From contig JACVVK020000214.1 of the NCBI GenBank assembly GCA_018292915.2, forward strand, positions 632,501 through 696,500: a DNA stretch of 64,000 nt. The letters are read 5' to 3'. The DNA comes from Batillaria attramentaria (Eukaryota; Mollusca; Gastropoda; Batillariidae). The notes below the pieces were generated by a model, which did no database searches, was not told where the DNA came from, and saw only the letters and a list, made by a program, of their open reading frames with translations. Position 1 is the stretch's first letter; each line of letters starts with the position of its first letter. The position numbers were made by a program, and so were the translations under genes. Below, in pieces: positions 12,337 through 23,055 of this stretch.

Positions 12337-14587
12337 AAATTGTTTTTATCTATTTGTTCAGATAAACCACAGCACGAGTCGAGCCCCAGACGTGAAGACC
12401 CTGTCCCAGTTCCTCTGGTTGTTGGCGTCTCAGTTGCTGTTGTTGTTGCTACTGCTGCTGCTGCTGCTTTGATTGTTGTCTTTCGCAGGTTGAAAGGGCA
12501 CTAAATCCTTTTTAATTCTGACGCTGTGTGACTTATTTGCCCTGGCTTAAAATTAAAGAAACCGAGGTTCCCTTAGTTTAATGTAGCAATGGAGACGTTT
12601 TAGTTGAAACAAACGTCAACACGATCGAAGACGGCGGGTTTGTTTTCCCGTTCCTCGTGTGACGGTCGGCCACAACACCCCTTCGCTGTCATTTTTTTCC
12701 CTGCTCGTGTTCGATGTTTGTTCGAACTAAAACATCTCCCGTGCAACATCAGTCTTAGCTTCAGGTAAAGGGCCAGAACTCTTGAGGATAATTCTTATCT
12801 AGTTTCAGTGGCACAAACTCATGTTCCAGATTTCATGCTGTTTGAATGAGTGAATACCAGCAGACACATGACATATTACTTCATAACTGATTATGTTGAA
12901 AGTTTATTGAGAATAATACCGGGGTATATAGACGCCACTGTGATCGTAAAAGCAAAGGAACATACTTTCTGACATCCGTTTTTATGTTGTTTCCATAGTA
13001 ATGGAAACAACATAATAGGACGGGCTAAAATTTCCACGTTCATAGGCAAGCATCTGTGGTACAAACGCACGTCACTGCCGATCTCCCGCAGAGACGATTA
13101 TGCAAGTGTAACTCTGACAATGACGTAAGAAAACCTGCGTCATCGATGCTGGCATGTATGCTGTTCCGAACGCGCTTCTCCTCCTCACTGAGTGCCGTCT
13201 GTGTGGATGTGTGTGTGTGAATTGTGTCCGGGCCCGTTTCTTCGAAGATACTTAACCGAATGGCTTCAAATTTGGGGTATCCAAATTTATCAAAATGTTA
13301 CATTAGACGATTCAAGCGTGTGATGATTGCTTAAGTGATTTGGGAGTTATCGCCCTTTTGAGACAAGTTGGTTGTCTTTCGTGTACAGGCGTAATATTTA
13401 TTTAAATCACTCAATTTTTTGGCAGTAGATAGCTTGAATACGGACTCTGAACAGAGTCACTACTAGAAAATGGTCGCTCTTATAGTTTTCATGTAAACCG
13501 AGCCTGAGTTGACATTGCATGTGAACCCAGTTCAGATGCCTACTTCTCCCAAAATACTGAACCGATCGATTTCAAATTTGGGGTTTCTAAATGAATCAAG
13601 ATTGTTGAATAGAAGGCCCGATCCAGGTACGATTGCACACATGATTTGCGAGTTATCGCCCTTTTAAAAAAAATGGATTTCTGGCGTTTAAAGGCGTAAT
13701 ATTTACCTAAACCACTCCAATTTTGGGACATAGATAGCATGAATACGGACTCTCAACTGAGTGAATTTTGGAGGTTGTCGCTTTTATACTTTTGGCGTAA
13801 GCCGTACCTGATGAAAGTGCTGGTGAACACACTTTAGATCTCAAAATCGCTCCTACTATACATAGATAATGAGCCTGGGGTGCCATAAAAAATATACAAA
13901 AAAATTAGAAAAATTCACTGCAGCCGTTGTCGTCAGTTGACTCGAAAATTTCCTTTACACAAGCCACACGCCTCACAAACATCGCAGAAAAGGCACACGC
14001 GCACTGACGCAAAACTGTATCAGCGTCAGTTTGCCGACGTCATGTTTGATTGACGTGGGGGTGTGTCGTCACTTTTCGGAAGTTCTCTATTTGTAGACGG
14101 GGAAAGCGGGAGTTTCATTGATGTAGTGAGCTTTGTTTTTCCCACCGACTCTCACTCAATAGCATAGTAGAGTGAGAGAACACCACATAGGTCTCAATGG
14201 AGCACATGCACAAACGCGGCTCGCGCAAGTCTGCGTGCGTGCGTGCGTGCGTATGTCTGTGTGTGTCTGTGTGCGCGCGCGCCCAGCAGACATAACACAT
14301 AGTGAAAAAACGTTCGCCGCGCAGACTTGTCTGTTAAACACATTGAGCCGGTATAAATTCGATCTTTACACTGCGCAGCAGCAACACTTCAATTTTCATG
14401 GGGCTGCTTTCATTGCAAGAATTGTATCCGAGTCAAAGTTATTACGTCAAATGTATTATGCGTCATCCCAATGAGGAAAACGTCATAGATTTCAAAGAAA
14501 ACAACTTGACGTCTCTCTTCCAAAACCAAGATTGGTCTGACAAGTCCGGTCAGTTGTTTCCATTCAGAGAGAGAGAGAGAGAGAGTG

Positions 14588-14657
<70 letters not shown>

Positions 14658-15179
14658 TCCCGAATACATGGCATTACAAAAGAACGACCGTGACGACAGC
14701 AGGTGATTAAATGGAAACAACATATTGGGCTGGTCAGTGGCCATCTTGTTTTTCTTCTTGTCTTTCTTTCTTTTTGAAAACCACAGTCAATTCTTACAAA
14801 TTTGAAGTAATAGTTACAACGTTACAACGTTGAGAATTTATAGCAAACAAAGAGGTACGAACTCCTGTAATGCACGTGCTTCTGTATTTTCCTACAATTC
14901 TAATTTCTCTCCTCCTCCCTTTTTCTTTCTTCTTCTTATCTTTCTTTCTCTTCTTGTCTTTGTTTTAGGAGAAAGCAGCAGAAACACAGAGGGAAAGAGG
15001 AGATGAAGGACGATGGAGGGAGCGAAGAGGACACGGTACCTAGTATCAGTGTCGTGAATGAGAACGAAGACATGCAGTCCCCATCCTCATCCTCGTTGTC
15101 TGCCTCGTCAATATTATCCAATGCGTCGGAAACACAGTCTCTGATAAAGGAAAAACCAGCACACCCCATTACTGTCTAA
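4572..15179 (+). CDS. Gene 1: single-Ig type I membrane protein, 4 exons, 261 aa
   Basis: Spliced gene built from exons 4572-4662, 4898-5254, 12362-12488 and 14969-15179. Their lengths (91+357+127+211) sum to 786 nt, exactly 262 codons with the stop, and phases match at each junction (1, 1, 2). Order: Leu-rich signal peptide, one Ig-like exon, a TM exon, and a charged then Ser-rich tail of about 70 residues ending at TAA 15177-15179. The tail has no tyrosine, unlike genes 2 and 3, so it may be a ligand-binding or accessory partner rather than a phospho-tyrosine receptor. The 7.1 kb second intron and 2.5 kb third intron carry repeats, including a hairpin-ended element at 12981-14750. Exons are seen in sequence; the joining is a prediction, and extra exons in intron 2 cannot be excluded. 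No named family is recognised beyond IgSF-like. Confidence 0.7.
4898..5254 (+). CDS. Gene 1 exon 2: Ig-like ectodomain
   Basis: Acceptor ...gtggcag precedes 4898; donor acttgtaagt follows 5254; phase 1 on both sides, the usual arrangement for Ig exons. It encodes 119 residues starting CVRFEFPDLD, with Cys in TPGCFQ, SSYYCII and IRECRTT, four N-glycosylation sites (NES, NET, NVT, NLT) and the strand-F-like stretch VTEEDTGLMF that lacks the usual Cys. The opening resembles Ig1 of gene 2 (CATLHFPTLN), so the two are probably paralogous first domains. A diverged V-like fold is inferred, not shown. Confidence 0.7.
6235..6735. mobile_element. Fold-back element of about 500 bp
   Basis: The left part (TTGTACCGGGTCCGCCCTTC..GCGACGACGCC..CCGAGCCGAGCTGAGTGATACCTA, 6244-6390) reappears as reverse complement at 6655-6735. 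The inner arms also pair (GGAAAGTGGACAG 6425 with CTGTCCACTTTCC 6637). Probably a MITE; no clear target duplication. Confidence 0.45.
7298..7415. repeat. 32 bp tandem repeat, 3.5 copies
   Basis: AATCAACTCGAGCTACCAGG AAATCCCCTCCT unit at 7298, 7331, 7363 and a partial at 7395, ending in a C run. Confidence 0.7.
7516..8740 (-). mobile_element. Related hairpin-ended element, second family
   Basis: Starts with the perfect 28 bp palindrome AAGTTGTTTCTCTA/TAGAGAAACAACTT (7516-7543), followed by GAGACGGGGC, similar in design to the GGACGGGC block of copies A-C. A (GT)n tract lies at 7719-7742 and two tandem copies of a 190 bp unit at about 8268-8640 (TTTCATCAGC..TCTTCCAGATTT). It ends in (CT)n at 8701-8741. 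A fragment of its end recurs at 63656-63745. Confidence 0.5.
8742..8916 (+). mobile_element. SINE family II copy
   Basis: GGGGAGCCAGGGTGGCCGAA head, B box GTTCGAATCC, CAAATATTTGTGCTGGCCTT, GAGCGTTAAACTCCTGAACA and (CCCA)n tail. Lies right against the (CT)n end of the hairpin element. Confidence 0.75.
9049..9133. repeat. 16 bp GC-rich tandem repeat, first site
   Basis: Units of CCCGCGCACTAGCGGA, about five, with ACTAAC variants. The same unit is found at 10529-10662. Confidence 0.7.
10529..10662. repeat. 16 bp GC-rich tandem repeat, second site
   Basis: About eight units of CCCGCGCACTAGCGGA, including one with a doubled GGACCC. In a region that is otherwise AT-rich. Confidence 0.7.
11713..11975 (+). 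mobile_element. Hairpin-ended element, truncated copy A
   Basis: Reverse-oriented fragment of the same family: hairpin at 11935-11964, then the conserved GTGGTACAAACGCACGTCAC and CGATCTCCCGCAGAGACGAT blocks on the - strand, ending near the GTGAGTGCCGTCTGT block. A 32 bp insertion (CGTATAGATCCATACG palindrome region, about 11877-11905) distinguishes it. Confidence 0.6.
12362..12488 (+). CDS. Gene 1 exon 3: transmembrane exon
   Basis: Acceptor tatttgttcag then a 127 nt exon. After a hydrophilic stalk (KPQHESSPRREDPV) comes PLVVGVSVAVVVATAAAAAL-IVV, then the stop-transfer FRR. It enters in phase 1, matching exon 2, and leaves in phase 2 at CGCAG/gttgaa. If this weak donor is not used, the frame reads RLKGH and stops at 12502-12504, giving an alternative short-tail form. 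The poly-Val/Ala core comes from GTT and GCT runs. Confidence 0.65.
12981..14750 (-). mobile_element. Hairpin-ended Helentron/HINE-like element, copy B (gene 1 intron)
   Basis: One end is the hairpin ATGTTGTTTCCAT-AGTA-ATGGAAACAACAT (12984-13013). The other end carries the single motif ATGGAAACAACATA (14711-14724) after a (GA)n(GT)n tract (14567-14655). About 1.77 kb, non-coding, shared with copy C at 60808. A terminal hairpin, a matching subterminal repeat and an internal microsatellite are the layout described for Helentron-derived HINE/DINE elements; a TIR MITE is the alternative. Orientation is given with the hairpin as 3' end. Confidence 0.6.
14969..15179 (+). CDS. Gene 1 exon 4: cytoplasmic tail and stop
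   Basis: A very long pyrimidine tract (about 14910-14966) leads to the acceptor gttttag. The phase-2 junction rebuilds Arg and continues RKQQKHRGKEEMKDDGGSEE, then a Ser-rich stretch (SPSSSSLSASSILSNAS), ending PAHPITV and TAA. A basic stretch straight after the membrane followed by acidic and Ser-rich sequence is typical of a type I receptor tail. There is no tyrosine. The C-terminal TV could bind a PDZ domain only loosely. Confidence 0.7.
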
Positions 15180-17600
15180 ACCAGCATGTATAAAAGCCTG
15201 CGGTCCGTGCTTGCAGGGATTAGTAAGGTTGTCATTAATCTGAGAAGACAAAATGGCGATCTCGTGGGTTTTTGTGCACCTGTAATTGTAATTGTGAGTT
15301 TACGAAAATGTTTTGTCTCGATTCTCCTCCTAATTTGTCAGAAAACGTCCCTTTTAAATTTGCCTAACGTTCAATCATTGCCGACACCGACCACAAATGA
15401 AAAGTCTCACCCTTCCTCATTAAAAACAAAACAGACATGCATTGTCGGTTGTACGAAAGAATGGTCTAATTATAAACATCTTCGGGCATGGGTCGAAATA
15501 TCCTGACTTGACACCTCATCTTGCGAGAAAAATCTTGCACATCTCAAAATCGCCCTGCACTCCGATATTAACATGATCACCGTCTGATCCTGGCTACTGT
15601 ACACATACTACTTTCGGCGAAAACGATGCTTTTTTACAGCAGTTTCTGGTCGAGTGTGAGAGAAGAAACAGAGAGAAAGAGAAGTCTGTCGTGAAGAATG
15701 GGACAGACATAGGGATATCATTATGGTACACATTACTTGACTTACATTCTGGAAAAAGTGTCGTGCTTAGGATTACTTATATTTTTCTTTCATGGAAATC
15801 GGATATTTAATCGTAACGATTTATCACATCATCTTTTGTAGAATGACTCACTGGTTGTCCTAAACCGATGTATTACAACGCTGTTGTATGTATTTTTACT
15901 TCGAACAATTCAAGGAGTCATAATTAAATCCGTAAATGCAAATCAAGAGAGCGTGAACAGCTTTCGGGCCAAGAAGGTCGTGTTATCGTTGTCTCAAATG
16001 AAATCGACAATTCATTTGAAATACGCCAAAGCATATCAGAAAATAACCGATGTGGGCGGACAAACAGAAAACAGTCGTATTTTGAATAAAATGCCGAGAC
16101 CATTTTTTCCCATGCAGCTGACAATAGCCGTTTCTGATACCATTCCCCTTCGATTATTTTGGGATTGTTGAATTGCTTGGCTGTTGCTGTCGGTACCGAT
16201 AGTCCGAATCATCTGACTCAGGACCGCTGAGTCAGAATCCTACATCCACAGTGTTTGGAGCATTGTGGCTTGGCGAGGATTCTGACTGTATGTTGGTTGC
16301 GTGTCAAAGGCTAGCCGAGTGATAGAGCGATGGACTCTCAATGCTCGTGTCGTGGGCTGGAATCCCGGCTGCTACCGAATAATTATTAGTGCTGGCCTTT
16401 GTCACGTTGTCCATGTCACCCTCACGTGGTGAAAAAGGACGTTAATTTCCAAAACCATCCCCACCCCCACCCCCAACCCCTTTCTTGTCATTTGTTTCTG
16501 TGCTGGGAACAGCTAGTCACTCTTCCCATACAGGCGCAGTTCTCTCCCTTGCATCTAATCGTTCTCATTGAGTAACACGTCTCATTGCTGCAATCACTAC
16601 TTGCTTGGGTGTCGAGCTGTGCCACCAACAGGTATGGCCGACGGTGTGCAGAAAAGGTCGACAAGACCGAAACAGTTGTTCACACTGGTCACTACACAAC
16701 ATGGATCCCTCTTACATTTCCATTGCACCATGGAGCTGTATGACAGAGCCCTTCGCCAGTCTTGCCTCCTCTTAATCCCCCCTCCCCACTCTTCTCTGAC
16801 ACCATCCTCGTCCCCTCCCTCTCCTACCTTTTTTTGCCGGGAACTGCTAGATCTAGTCTACACTTCCCTGTTTCTTCCCTTGGGCTATATCAATTTTCCG
16901 AATAGTGTGCTACCTATAGTACATAAACTACAGGTAACGCTAGACGTGTTTAGGTGCTAACATGATATAGACGTCGAGAGGCATTCATCTCCTGTTTTCC
17001 GGCTAGGTATCGACAGCAATAGCGAAGCAGTTATAAATGAATGTACAGGTGCACAACACATGCTTTGTCCTTGTGGGTCTCTGCTAGCAGAGACGAAAGG
17101 AATGGGATATGCTGGTAGATACAGACGTGTGTGTGTGTGTGAAACAGAGTGTGCCCTTCACGGCTTTGCAGGATGGCTGGGCAATGAACCATGTCATACT
17201 GATTGGTTTCGTTTGTTGGATATGCTCGCGTTTTGTAAACCTATCGTGATCAATGAATTGTACATAAAAAGATTTTCTCTTGATGGAGCAAGTGTATTAT
17301 TCCTAAGTGGATAAAATAAAAATGTACCTAAACATTTACGTCATAACGCCAGTGCTGGCGCACGCGCTAACATTCCATGAATATTAACTAGCGCTGCTTT
17401 CATCTCGTGCGATAACGATTTGGAGTCTAGACGTTCAGTCTCCTCGTGTAAAAAGCAAGAATGGTCATTAATAAACAAACACGAAAGAGCCGTTCGTAAT
17501 GCTCTATATATAAGCTCTGAATTTATTTATTTTTTTACAGAACGTGTCTAGTATTCGGAATACACATATTTTACACGATCATTGATGTAAGTTTATTCCC
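15180..17600. other. Downstream of gene 1
   Basis: Probably holds the 3' UTR of gene 1; an AATAAA occurs at 16084 and 17311 but neither can be tied to the gene. Only a SINE II copy is recognised. The small ORFs at 15186, 15884 and 17060 have no similarity I recognise. Confidence 0.4.
16304..16480 (+). mobile_element. SINE family II copy, diverged
   Basis: GGCTAGCCGAGTGATAGAGC head, degenerate B box (GGCTGGAATCCC), GTGCTGGCCTTTGTCACGTT, AAAAAGGACGTTAATTTCCA and a CCCCA tail. Confidence 0.65.
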
Positions 17601-17607
17601 TACTATT

Positions 17608-18235
17608 TAATGTTCAGCTTACACGAACCCAATAGTATACTATGTTTACTTTATAATTGTTATATACAGCTTGAGTGATTGGTTCGGGTGGTATTATTTA
17701 ATGTTCAGCTTACACGAACCCAATATTATACTATGTTTACTTTATAATTGTTGTATACAGCTTGAGTGATTGGTTCGGGTGGTATTATTTAATGTTCAGC
17801 TTACACGAACCCAATATTATACTATGTTTACTTTATAATTGTTGTATACAGCTTGAGTGATTGGTTCGGGTGGTATTATTTAATGTTCAGCTTACACGAA
17901 CCCAATAGTATACTATGTTTACTTTCTAATTGTTGTATACAGCTTGAGTGATTGGTTCGGGTGGTATTATTTAATGTTCAGCTTACACGAACCCAATATT
18001 ATACTATGTTTACTTTATAATTGTTGTATACAGCTTGAGTGATTGGTTCGGGTGGTATTATTTAATGTTCAGCTTACACGAACCCAATAGTATACTATGT
18101 TTACTTTATAATTGTTATATACAGCTTGAGTGATTGGTTCGGGTGGTATTATTTAATGTTCAGGTTACCCGAACCATATATTATACTATGTCTACTTCAT
18201 TATTGTTATATACAGCTTGAGTGATTAGTTCGAAA
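17608..18235. repeat. 91 bp tandem repeat, 7 copies
   Basis: TGTTCAGCTTACACGAACCC recurs at 17611, 17702, 17793, 17884, 17975, 18066 and 18157. Each unit carries a small inverted pair (CACGAACCCA and TGGTTCGGGTG). The last unit is the most diverged. Confidence 0.85.
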
Positions 18236-18837
18236 GAAATTCTGGATTTTTCAATTGTTGCCGTAGCTACTGAGACTCCAACTTCATAGTAAAGCACTCG
18301 AAACTTATTGCGCCTTTTATTCCGGTGGAGAGAGCATTTTCCTATGCAGTTCATCACTTTTCTTTGTTTACAGCGTGTTTTGTTTTGTTAGAGAAGGATT
18401 AGTTCGTTTTCCCCTCCGTTTTGGGTATTTTATTCCTAGTGCGATTTCTATTCGTACAGTGACCACCAGACAGCATAGCAGCCGTACACCAGATTATATT
18501 TTTCTCCCAATCTGTGCCATTATCAATCGCAATTCCTTTCTTTTGTTAACTTGTGCCATGATTTACTGAGTGAATACTGTGATTTCCCCCTTTTTGTTTA
18601 TTAGATTTGTAAGGTAGCATAGTGTGTGTGTGTGTGTGTGTGTGTGCTCTTGCTTGCCTGCCTGTTTGTGTGAATATCTGGGGGTGTGTCTGTGTGTGGG
18701 CCAGTACACATGTGTGTAAACTAGTGCTTGTGTGGGTGAGTGAGAGCTCAGTGTGCAACAGACCATAAACAACAGTTACTGGCTGACCAATCGGAGAAAG
18801 ATGTAGTTGAAATTGTAGTCAGAATTCTCAAGCTAGC

Positions 18838-19339
18838 CACATTTGCTTGAGAACTTGACTGAATGATGTTGCTCACATCTTTCACTCCAGGTATGTGTAT
18901 GCTGAGTTGTATATAGGCAGTGATAGACTAGTTGTATTTGAAGATTTCAGTAATACCTGTGATAGTCTGTTTTTCCTTCTGTGCATGTAGATCCTCCTTC
19001 TGTCTAACTTTCTAAGCACTGGGCCCTGTGATAGTGTTTATAATGTTTTCAGTCACATAGGTCAGCGGGTTCTATGTTTATAGTCTTGAATTAGGGTTGT
19101 GCTCTCTCTCTCTCTCTTTCTTCTTCTTCTTCTTCTTCAGCTGCTCGTCTTCTCAAGTTGGTTCCTGTATATACACTTGTGAATATCATGTATAGTCTTT
19201 ATGTAAATACGTTGTGAGCACCTGCACTTATTGCAGCTGTCATTTGTGAGTATAGCAGTTGGCTAAACTGTTACGTGTAGTATGAACACATTTGCTTGAG
19301 AACTTGACTGAATGATGTTGCTCACATCTTTCACTCCAG
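18838..19339. repeat. 54 bp direct repeats, possible solo LTR region
   Basis: CACATTTGCTTGAGAACTTG..CATCTTTCACTCCAG occurs at 18838-18891 and 19287-19339. After the second copy comes GGAATAAAGAGCTGCTGTAT, like an LTR R/U5 region. No coding sequence or clean ends were found. Confidence 0.35.
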
Positions 19340-19694
19340 TCTGTTCACTTCAGGAATAAAGAGCTGCTGTATTATACACTACAACCTGGTGTTGCCTAGT
19401 GATCATTCCCCTCACCCGAGGTCATACGAACCCTGCGTACATCACGCAACCCCCCATCAACTTTACAGATTTTTGTAATAATCACTATGTTTGAACGTTT
19501 CTCTTCTCTCAGTTATTGATAGCATGTGTTAGGGAGTGGTTGTGTGAGTGAAGTGAGTGCGTGCTAAAGCAAGCGTGATTCACACTTTCTGAGAGCTTGC
19601 ACAGGCCGTGTCCTCTATTACAGACTCGCAGACACACACCAGACATTCACTGCCCATTACATACGCTAACTAAAATCATGCACACCTTTATTTT

Positions 19695-20718
19695 TGGCTC
19701 CCTTGTGTAACAATGGGAGTCTATGTAATAGCCCTCCGTCGTCTGTCTGTCTGTCTGTGTGTGTGTGTGTGTCCAGAAAACTTTAACGTTGTCGTCTTCT
19801 CAAAACTACAAACAGCAGAGACACCAACTTAGCATGCTGATAGACAACCGTAAGACTCAAGGTCAAGGTTACTAAAGCTGTCAGAAGATTTTACATTGGC
19901 ATTTTCACGGAATCTACAAAGACCAGAGGTTTGAAACTTTGCATGATGATAGACATTGATCAGAACTTTACAGATATACATGTCTGCAATGGCCTTGTGT
20001 CAAGGTCAAGGCCATACAAGCTATTTTTGTGAAACCTTAACATTGGCATTTTCTCAGAAATAACAAACAGCAGAGGCGCAAAACTTGGCGTGCTGATAGA
20101 CAGTGATAAAACCTATGCACACTTACCACTTTAAATTACCCTGACCCAAGGTCAAGGTCATTACAGCAGTCTGTTTGGAAATTTTTACATTTGCATTTTT
20201 TTTGGAATCTAGAAGAACCAGAAGTATCAAACTTTGCATGATGATAGACATTGGCAACACCTTCACTGACATACCTGTGTTCAGTGACTTTTAGTCAAGG
20301 TCAAAGCCATGCAAGCTGTTTTGGGGAAGCTTTAACCTTGGCATTTTCTCTGAAACAACAAACAGTTGAGGCACCAAACAGGGCATGATGATAGACTGCA
20401 ATGAGACCTACCTTTTTGAATGACCTTGACTGAAGGTCAAGGTCATTAACGCTGTCTGTTGTTAATTTTAACATTACCGTTTTCGGAGGAACTACAAATA
20501 CTAGAGGCGTCAAACTTGGCATAATAATAGACATTGATGTGATCTCATTTTAATGACCTTGACCCAAGGTCAAGGCCATGCAAACTGTTTGGGGGGAAAA
20601 TTGTAATATTGCCAGGAACTTGGAACACCAGACACACTTTACTTGCCGTGATGATAGTGATAAGAGCTTTACAAACATACACTTGTGAATGACCTTGACC
20701 CTTGTCACAAGGGAGCCA
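19695..20718. mobile_element. TIR element with seven internal tandem units
   Basis: Ends TGGCTCCCTTGTG and complement. Inside are about seven units of 110-150 bp, each with GGTCAAGGTCA-type sequence and the phrase CTTTGCATGATGATAGAC (near 19840, 19944, 20094, 20239, 20388, 20522, 20650). Non-coding. No target duplication is evident, so the exact ends are uncertain. Confidence 0.55.
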
Positions 20719-21275
20719 TGGAGGCTTTTGCCTCTCTAGTTATTAATGTAACTTACACACGACGACACTTTCCCTCCCGGCATTACATGTATATGGATCT
20801 GTATTTCCTCCATACCCCAGAAGGGGCTACAGGAATAAACATTCTGACTTTGACTTTGATTACAAACTGTGAAAGATGGTACGGGTGTGACAAACTGGCT
20901 AAACCGAACCCCCTGAATGCTCAAGAGTTATAATTCATTTCATTATAGGTTTCAGACTAAAAATGCACGAGGTTTCAGAATGCCTATGTATTCCCTATTA
21001 GTCTCACTGTCATGAACCTTCTAGCGTGCTCGGGTTCATGAATACTGACATACACAAGCATTCACTCGCAAGTACACGCAGCAGCACATACAAGCAAGAC
21101 GCTCGCACTCAGTCGCACAACTTTACAAGGTGAACAATGAACATTTTTCCACATTTACTGACTACGGCTAGTTAGAAACGGAAACGGTAATGACTGCGAA
21201 GTGGTTACAAGTTAAGCAAATAAAAGCGACACAAAAGGGACAGAAACCACTTAACTTTGACAAAGGACGGCACAG

Positions 21276-21308
21276 GTCGACGTTTCGGCTTACGCCTTCT
21301 TCAGGACA
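21276..21308 (-). ncRNA. Inverted copy of the hammerhead-like core
   Basis: The same core lies on the - strand in the left arm at 21279-21304 (reads CTGAAGA, AGGCGTAAGCC, GAAAC, GTC), unchanged in all core positions. Confidence 0.45.
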
Positions 21309-21809
21309 TAAACAAATGGGACATAACTTCAACAGACAAGCAAAAGGTAACTCTGCGGACGTACTGACATACACGGCGCGGAAAAAAAAAAAAAAAAAAA
21401 AAAGGGGTGGGCGAGAAAAGGACCAGAAAAAAATAGCAAAATTATCACAACACCCATCCTTAGGTGACAGAAGACCATGGACTGTGTGTGAAAAAAAAAA
21501 AAAAAAAAAAATGTTGGGCAGAAAAGAACAAAAAAGAATAGTGAAAATTAGCAATCACAACACCCATCCTTTGGTGACAAGGACCATGGATTGTGTGTGA
21601 AAAAAGTTCAGAGGGTTATGTTACGGCTTTTCGTTCAAACCACCCGGGGCCTGACTTCCCAGGCGCTGAATAATGTGCGACTCCATGTCGCGTCTGTCTG
21701 TGGCGTCACCGTGCATAAGCCACAGGCCAGTTACTGTCATATTTAAGATGGAGTGGCCTGCAGAATTGAAATGCACGGCAACGGGTTTTATTCTGTTGTG
21801 TCTGGTGTC

Positions 21810-22661
21810 GACTCACATGCATACCTGCATTACGATTCATCACACAGTCCTGCCACTAAACACAGCCTCCCATATTCACAGTTCCTTCGCCTTAAGAGGC
21901 TTTGTTCAGATTTAGAGGATTTTCAAGAACGTTCAGTTGAAATGTCGCAGTTCTTTATAAAGAGGGGCTATCCCCAAACCACCATTGATGCAGCCCTTTT
22001 GAAAGTCACAACACACCACCATCCTAACACCTCTTCTAATACAGTTGCCCAGGAACGTCCGGTTTTCTCCATTCCATTTCACCCCCATAATCTGTCAGTC
22101 CAACGTATCATCATGTCCAACTGGCACATTCTGTCGAAGAGTTGCACAGTTGGACAGACCTTCCACACCCCACCTCTTGTTGCATACAAGAGGGACACCA
22201 ACTTGCGAGACCTTCTGGTTCGCGCCAATGTCAGGCCCCACCAACCCCTACCCCCTGGTACAACTCCATGCAAAAAACAAAATTGCAAAACCTGCTGTCA
22301 TGTCTCAACAGTGACTTCTGTCAAGGGCCCCAAAGGAAAAATGACCATCAAACGCCACTTCACATGCGACAGTACAAACCTCATATACGCCATCATCTGT
22401 ACCGCATGTCACAAACTGTATGTTGGGGAAACTGGACGTAGCCTGGCAACACGCTTTGCTGAACATATCGCCGACACCAGACACAACAGAATAAAACCCG
22501 TTGCCGTGCATTTCAATTCTGCAGGCCACTCCATCTTAAATATGACAGTAACTGGCCTGTGGCTTATGCACGGTGACGCCACAGACAGACGCGACATGGA
22601 GTCGCACATTATTCAGCGCCTGGGAAGTCAGGCCCCGGGTGGTTTGAACGAAAAGCCGTAA
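21810..22661 (+). pseudogene. Penelope-like element protein, C-terminal part with GIY-YIG endonuclease
   Basis: Open from the arm junction at 21810 to TAA 22659-22661, about 283 codons. It starts in the RT thumb region (PYSQFLRLKRLCSDLEDF, FIKRGYP), then a Cys-rich linker CKKQNCKTCCH and a GIY-YIG nuclease: LIYAIICTACHKLYVGETGR with the downstream R and EH (TRFAEHI). The nuclease nicks target DNA in PLE retrotransposition. The ATG at 21753 lies in the inverted arm and is not the real start. Fingers and palm are absent. Confidence 0.8.
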
Positions 22662-22975
22662 CATAACCCTCTGAACTTTTTTCACACACAATCCATGGTC
22701 CTTGTCACCAAAGGATGGGTGTTGTGATTGCTAATTTTCACTATTCTTTTTTGTTCTTTTCTGCCCAACATTTTTTTTTTTTTTTTTTTTTCACACACAG
22801 TCCATGGTCTTCTGTCACCTAAGGATGGGTGTTGTGATGATTTTGCTATTTTTTTCTGGTCCTTTTCTCGCCCACCCCTTTTTTTTTTTTTTTTTTTTTT
22901 TCCCGCGCCGTGTATGTCAGTACGTCCGCAGAGTTACCTTTTGCTTGTCTGTTGAAGTTATGTCCCATTTGTTTA

Positions 22976-23008
22976 TGTCCTGAAGAAGGCGTAAGCCGAA
23001 ACGTCGAC
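22976..23008 (+). ncRNA. Hammerhead-ribozyme-like core in the Penelope right arm
   Basis: CTGAAGA, a small hairpin (AGGC-GTAA-GCC), GAAAC and GTC follow each other at 22980-23005, the conserved CUGANGA / GAAA / UH core of a hammerhead, with a short stem I between GTC (22977-22979) and GAC (23006-23008 region). Hammerheads with a minimal stem III are known in Penelope-like elements. Activity is not shown. Confidence 0.5.
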
Positions 23009-23055
23009 CTGTGCCGTCCTTTGTCAAAGTTAAGTGGTTTCTTACGGCTAGTTAG

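Larger units (their letters stand above)
5255..12361 (+). other. Gene 1 intron 2
   Basis: Between the Ig and TM exons. Contains the fold-back element, 32 bp repeat, hairpin element, SINE II, the 16 bp repeats, and copy A. 9700-10500 and 10670-11700 are AT-rich without recognised features. I looked for further phase-1 Ig exons and saw none. Confidence 0.5.
21163..23055 (+). mobile_element. Penelope-like element, 5'-truncated, with inverted terminal arms
   Basis: Flanked by the 13 bp direct repeat TACGGCTAGTTAG (21163-21175, 23043-23055). The 3' part of the element (22472-23041) is repeated in inverse orientation at the left (21246-21810), giving arms of about 565 bp with a few differences. 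The unique centre plus the right arm encode the C-terminal part of the PLE protein. Such partial inverted copies at the 5' side are usual in Penelope-like elements. Poly-T/poly-A runs occur twice in each arm. The reverse transcriptase palm is missing, so the copy cannot move by itself. Confidence 0.85.

Noticed and set aside
17060..17314. Small Cys-rich ORF MLCPCGSLLAET
   Set aside because: No recognisable domain, splice sites or signal peptide; likely chance in intergenic DNA.
17608..18235. CRISPR array
   Set aside because: Units are contiguous 91 bp tandem copies without variable spacers, and the DNA is eukaryotic.
21190..21600. 136-codon ORF at the left of the Penelope-like element
   Set aside because: It is antisense 3' non-coding sequence of the element in the inverted arm.
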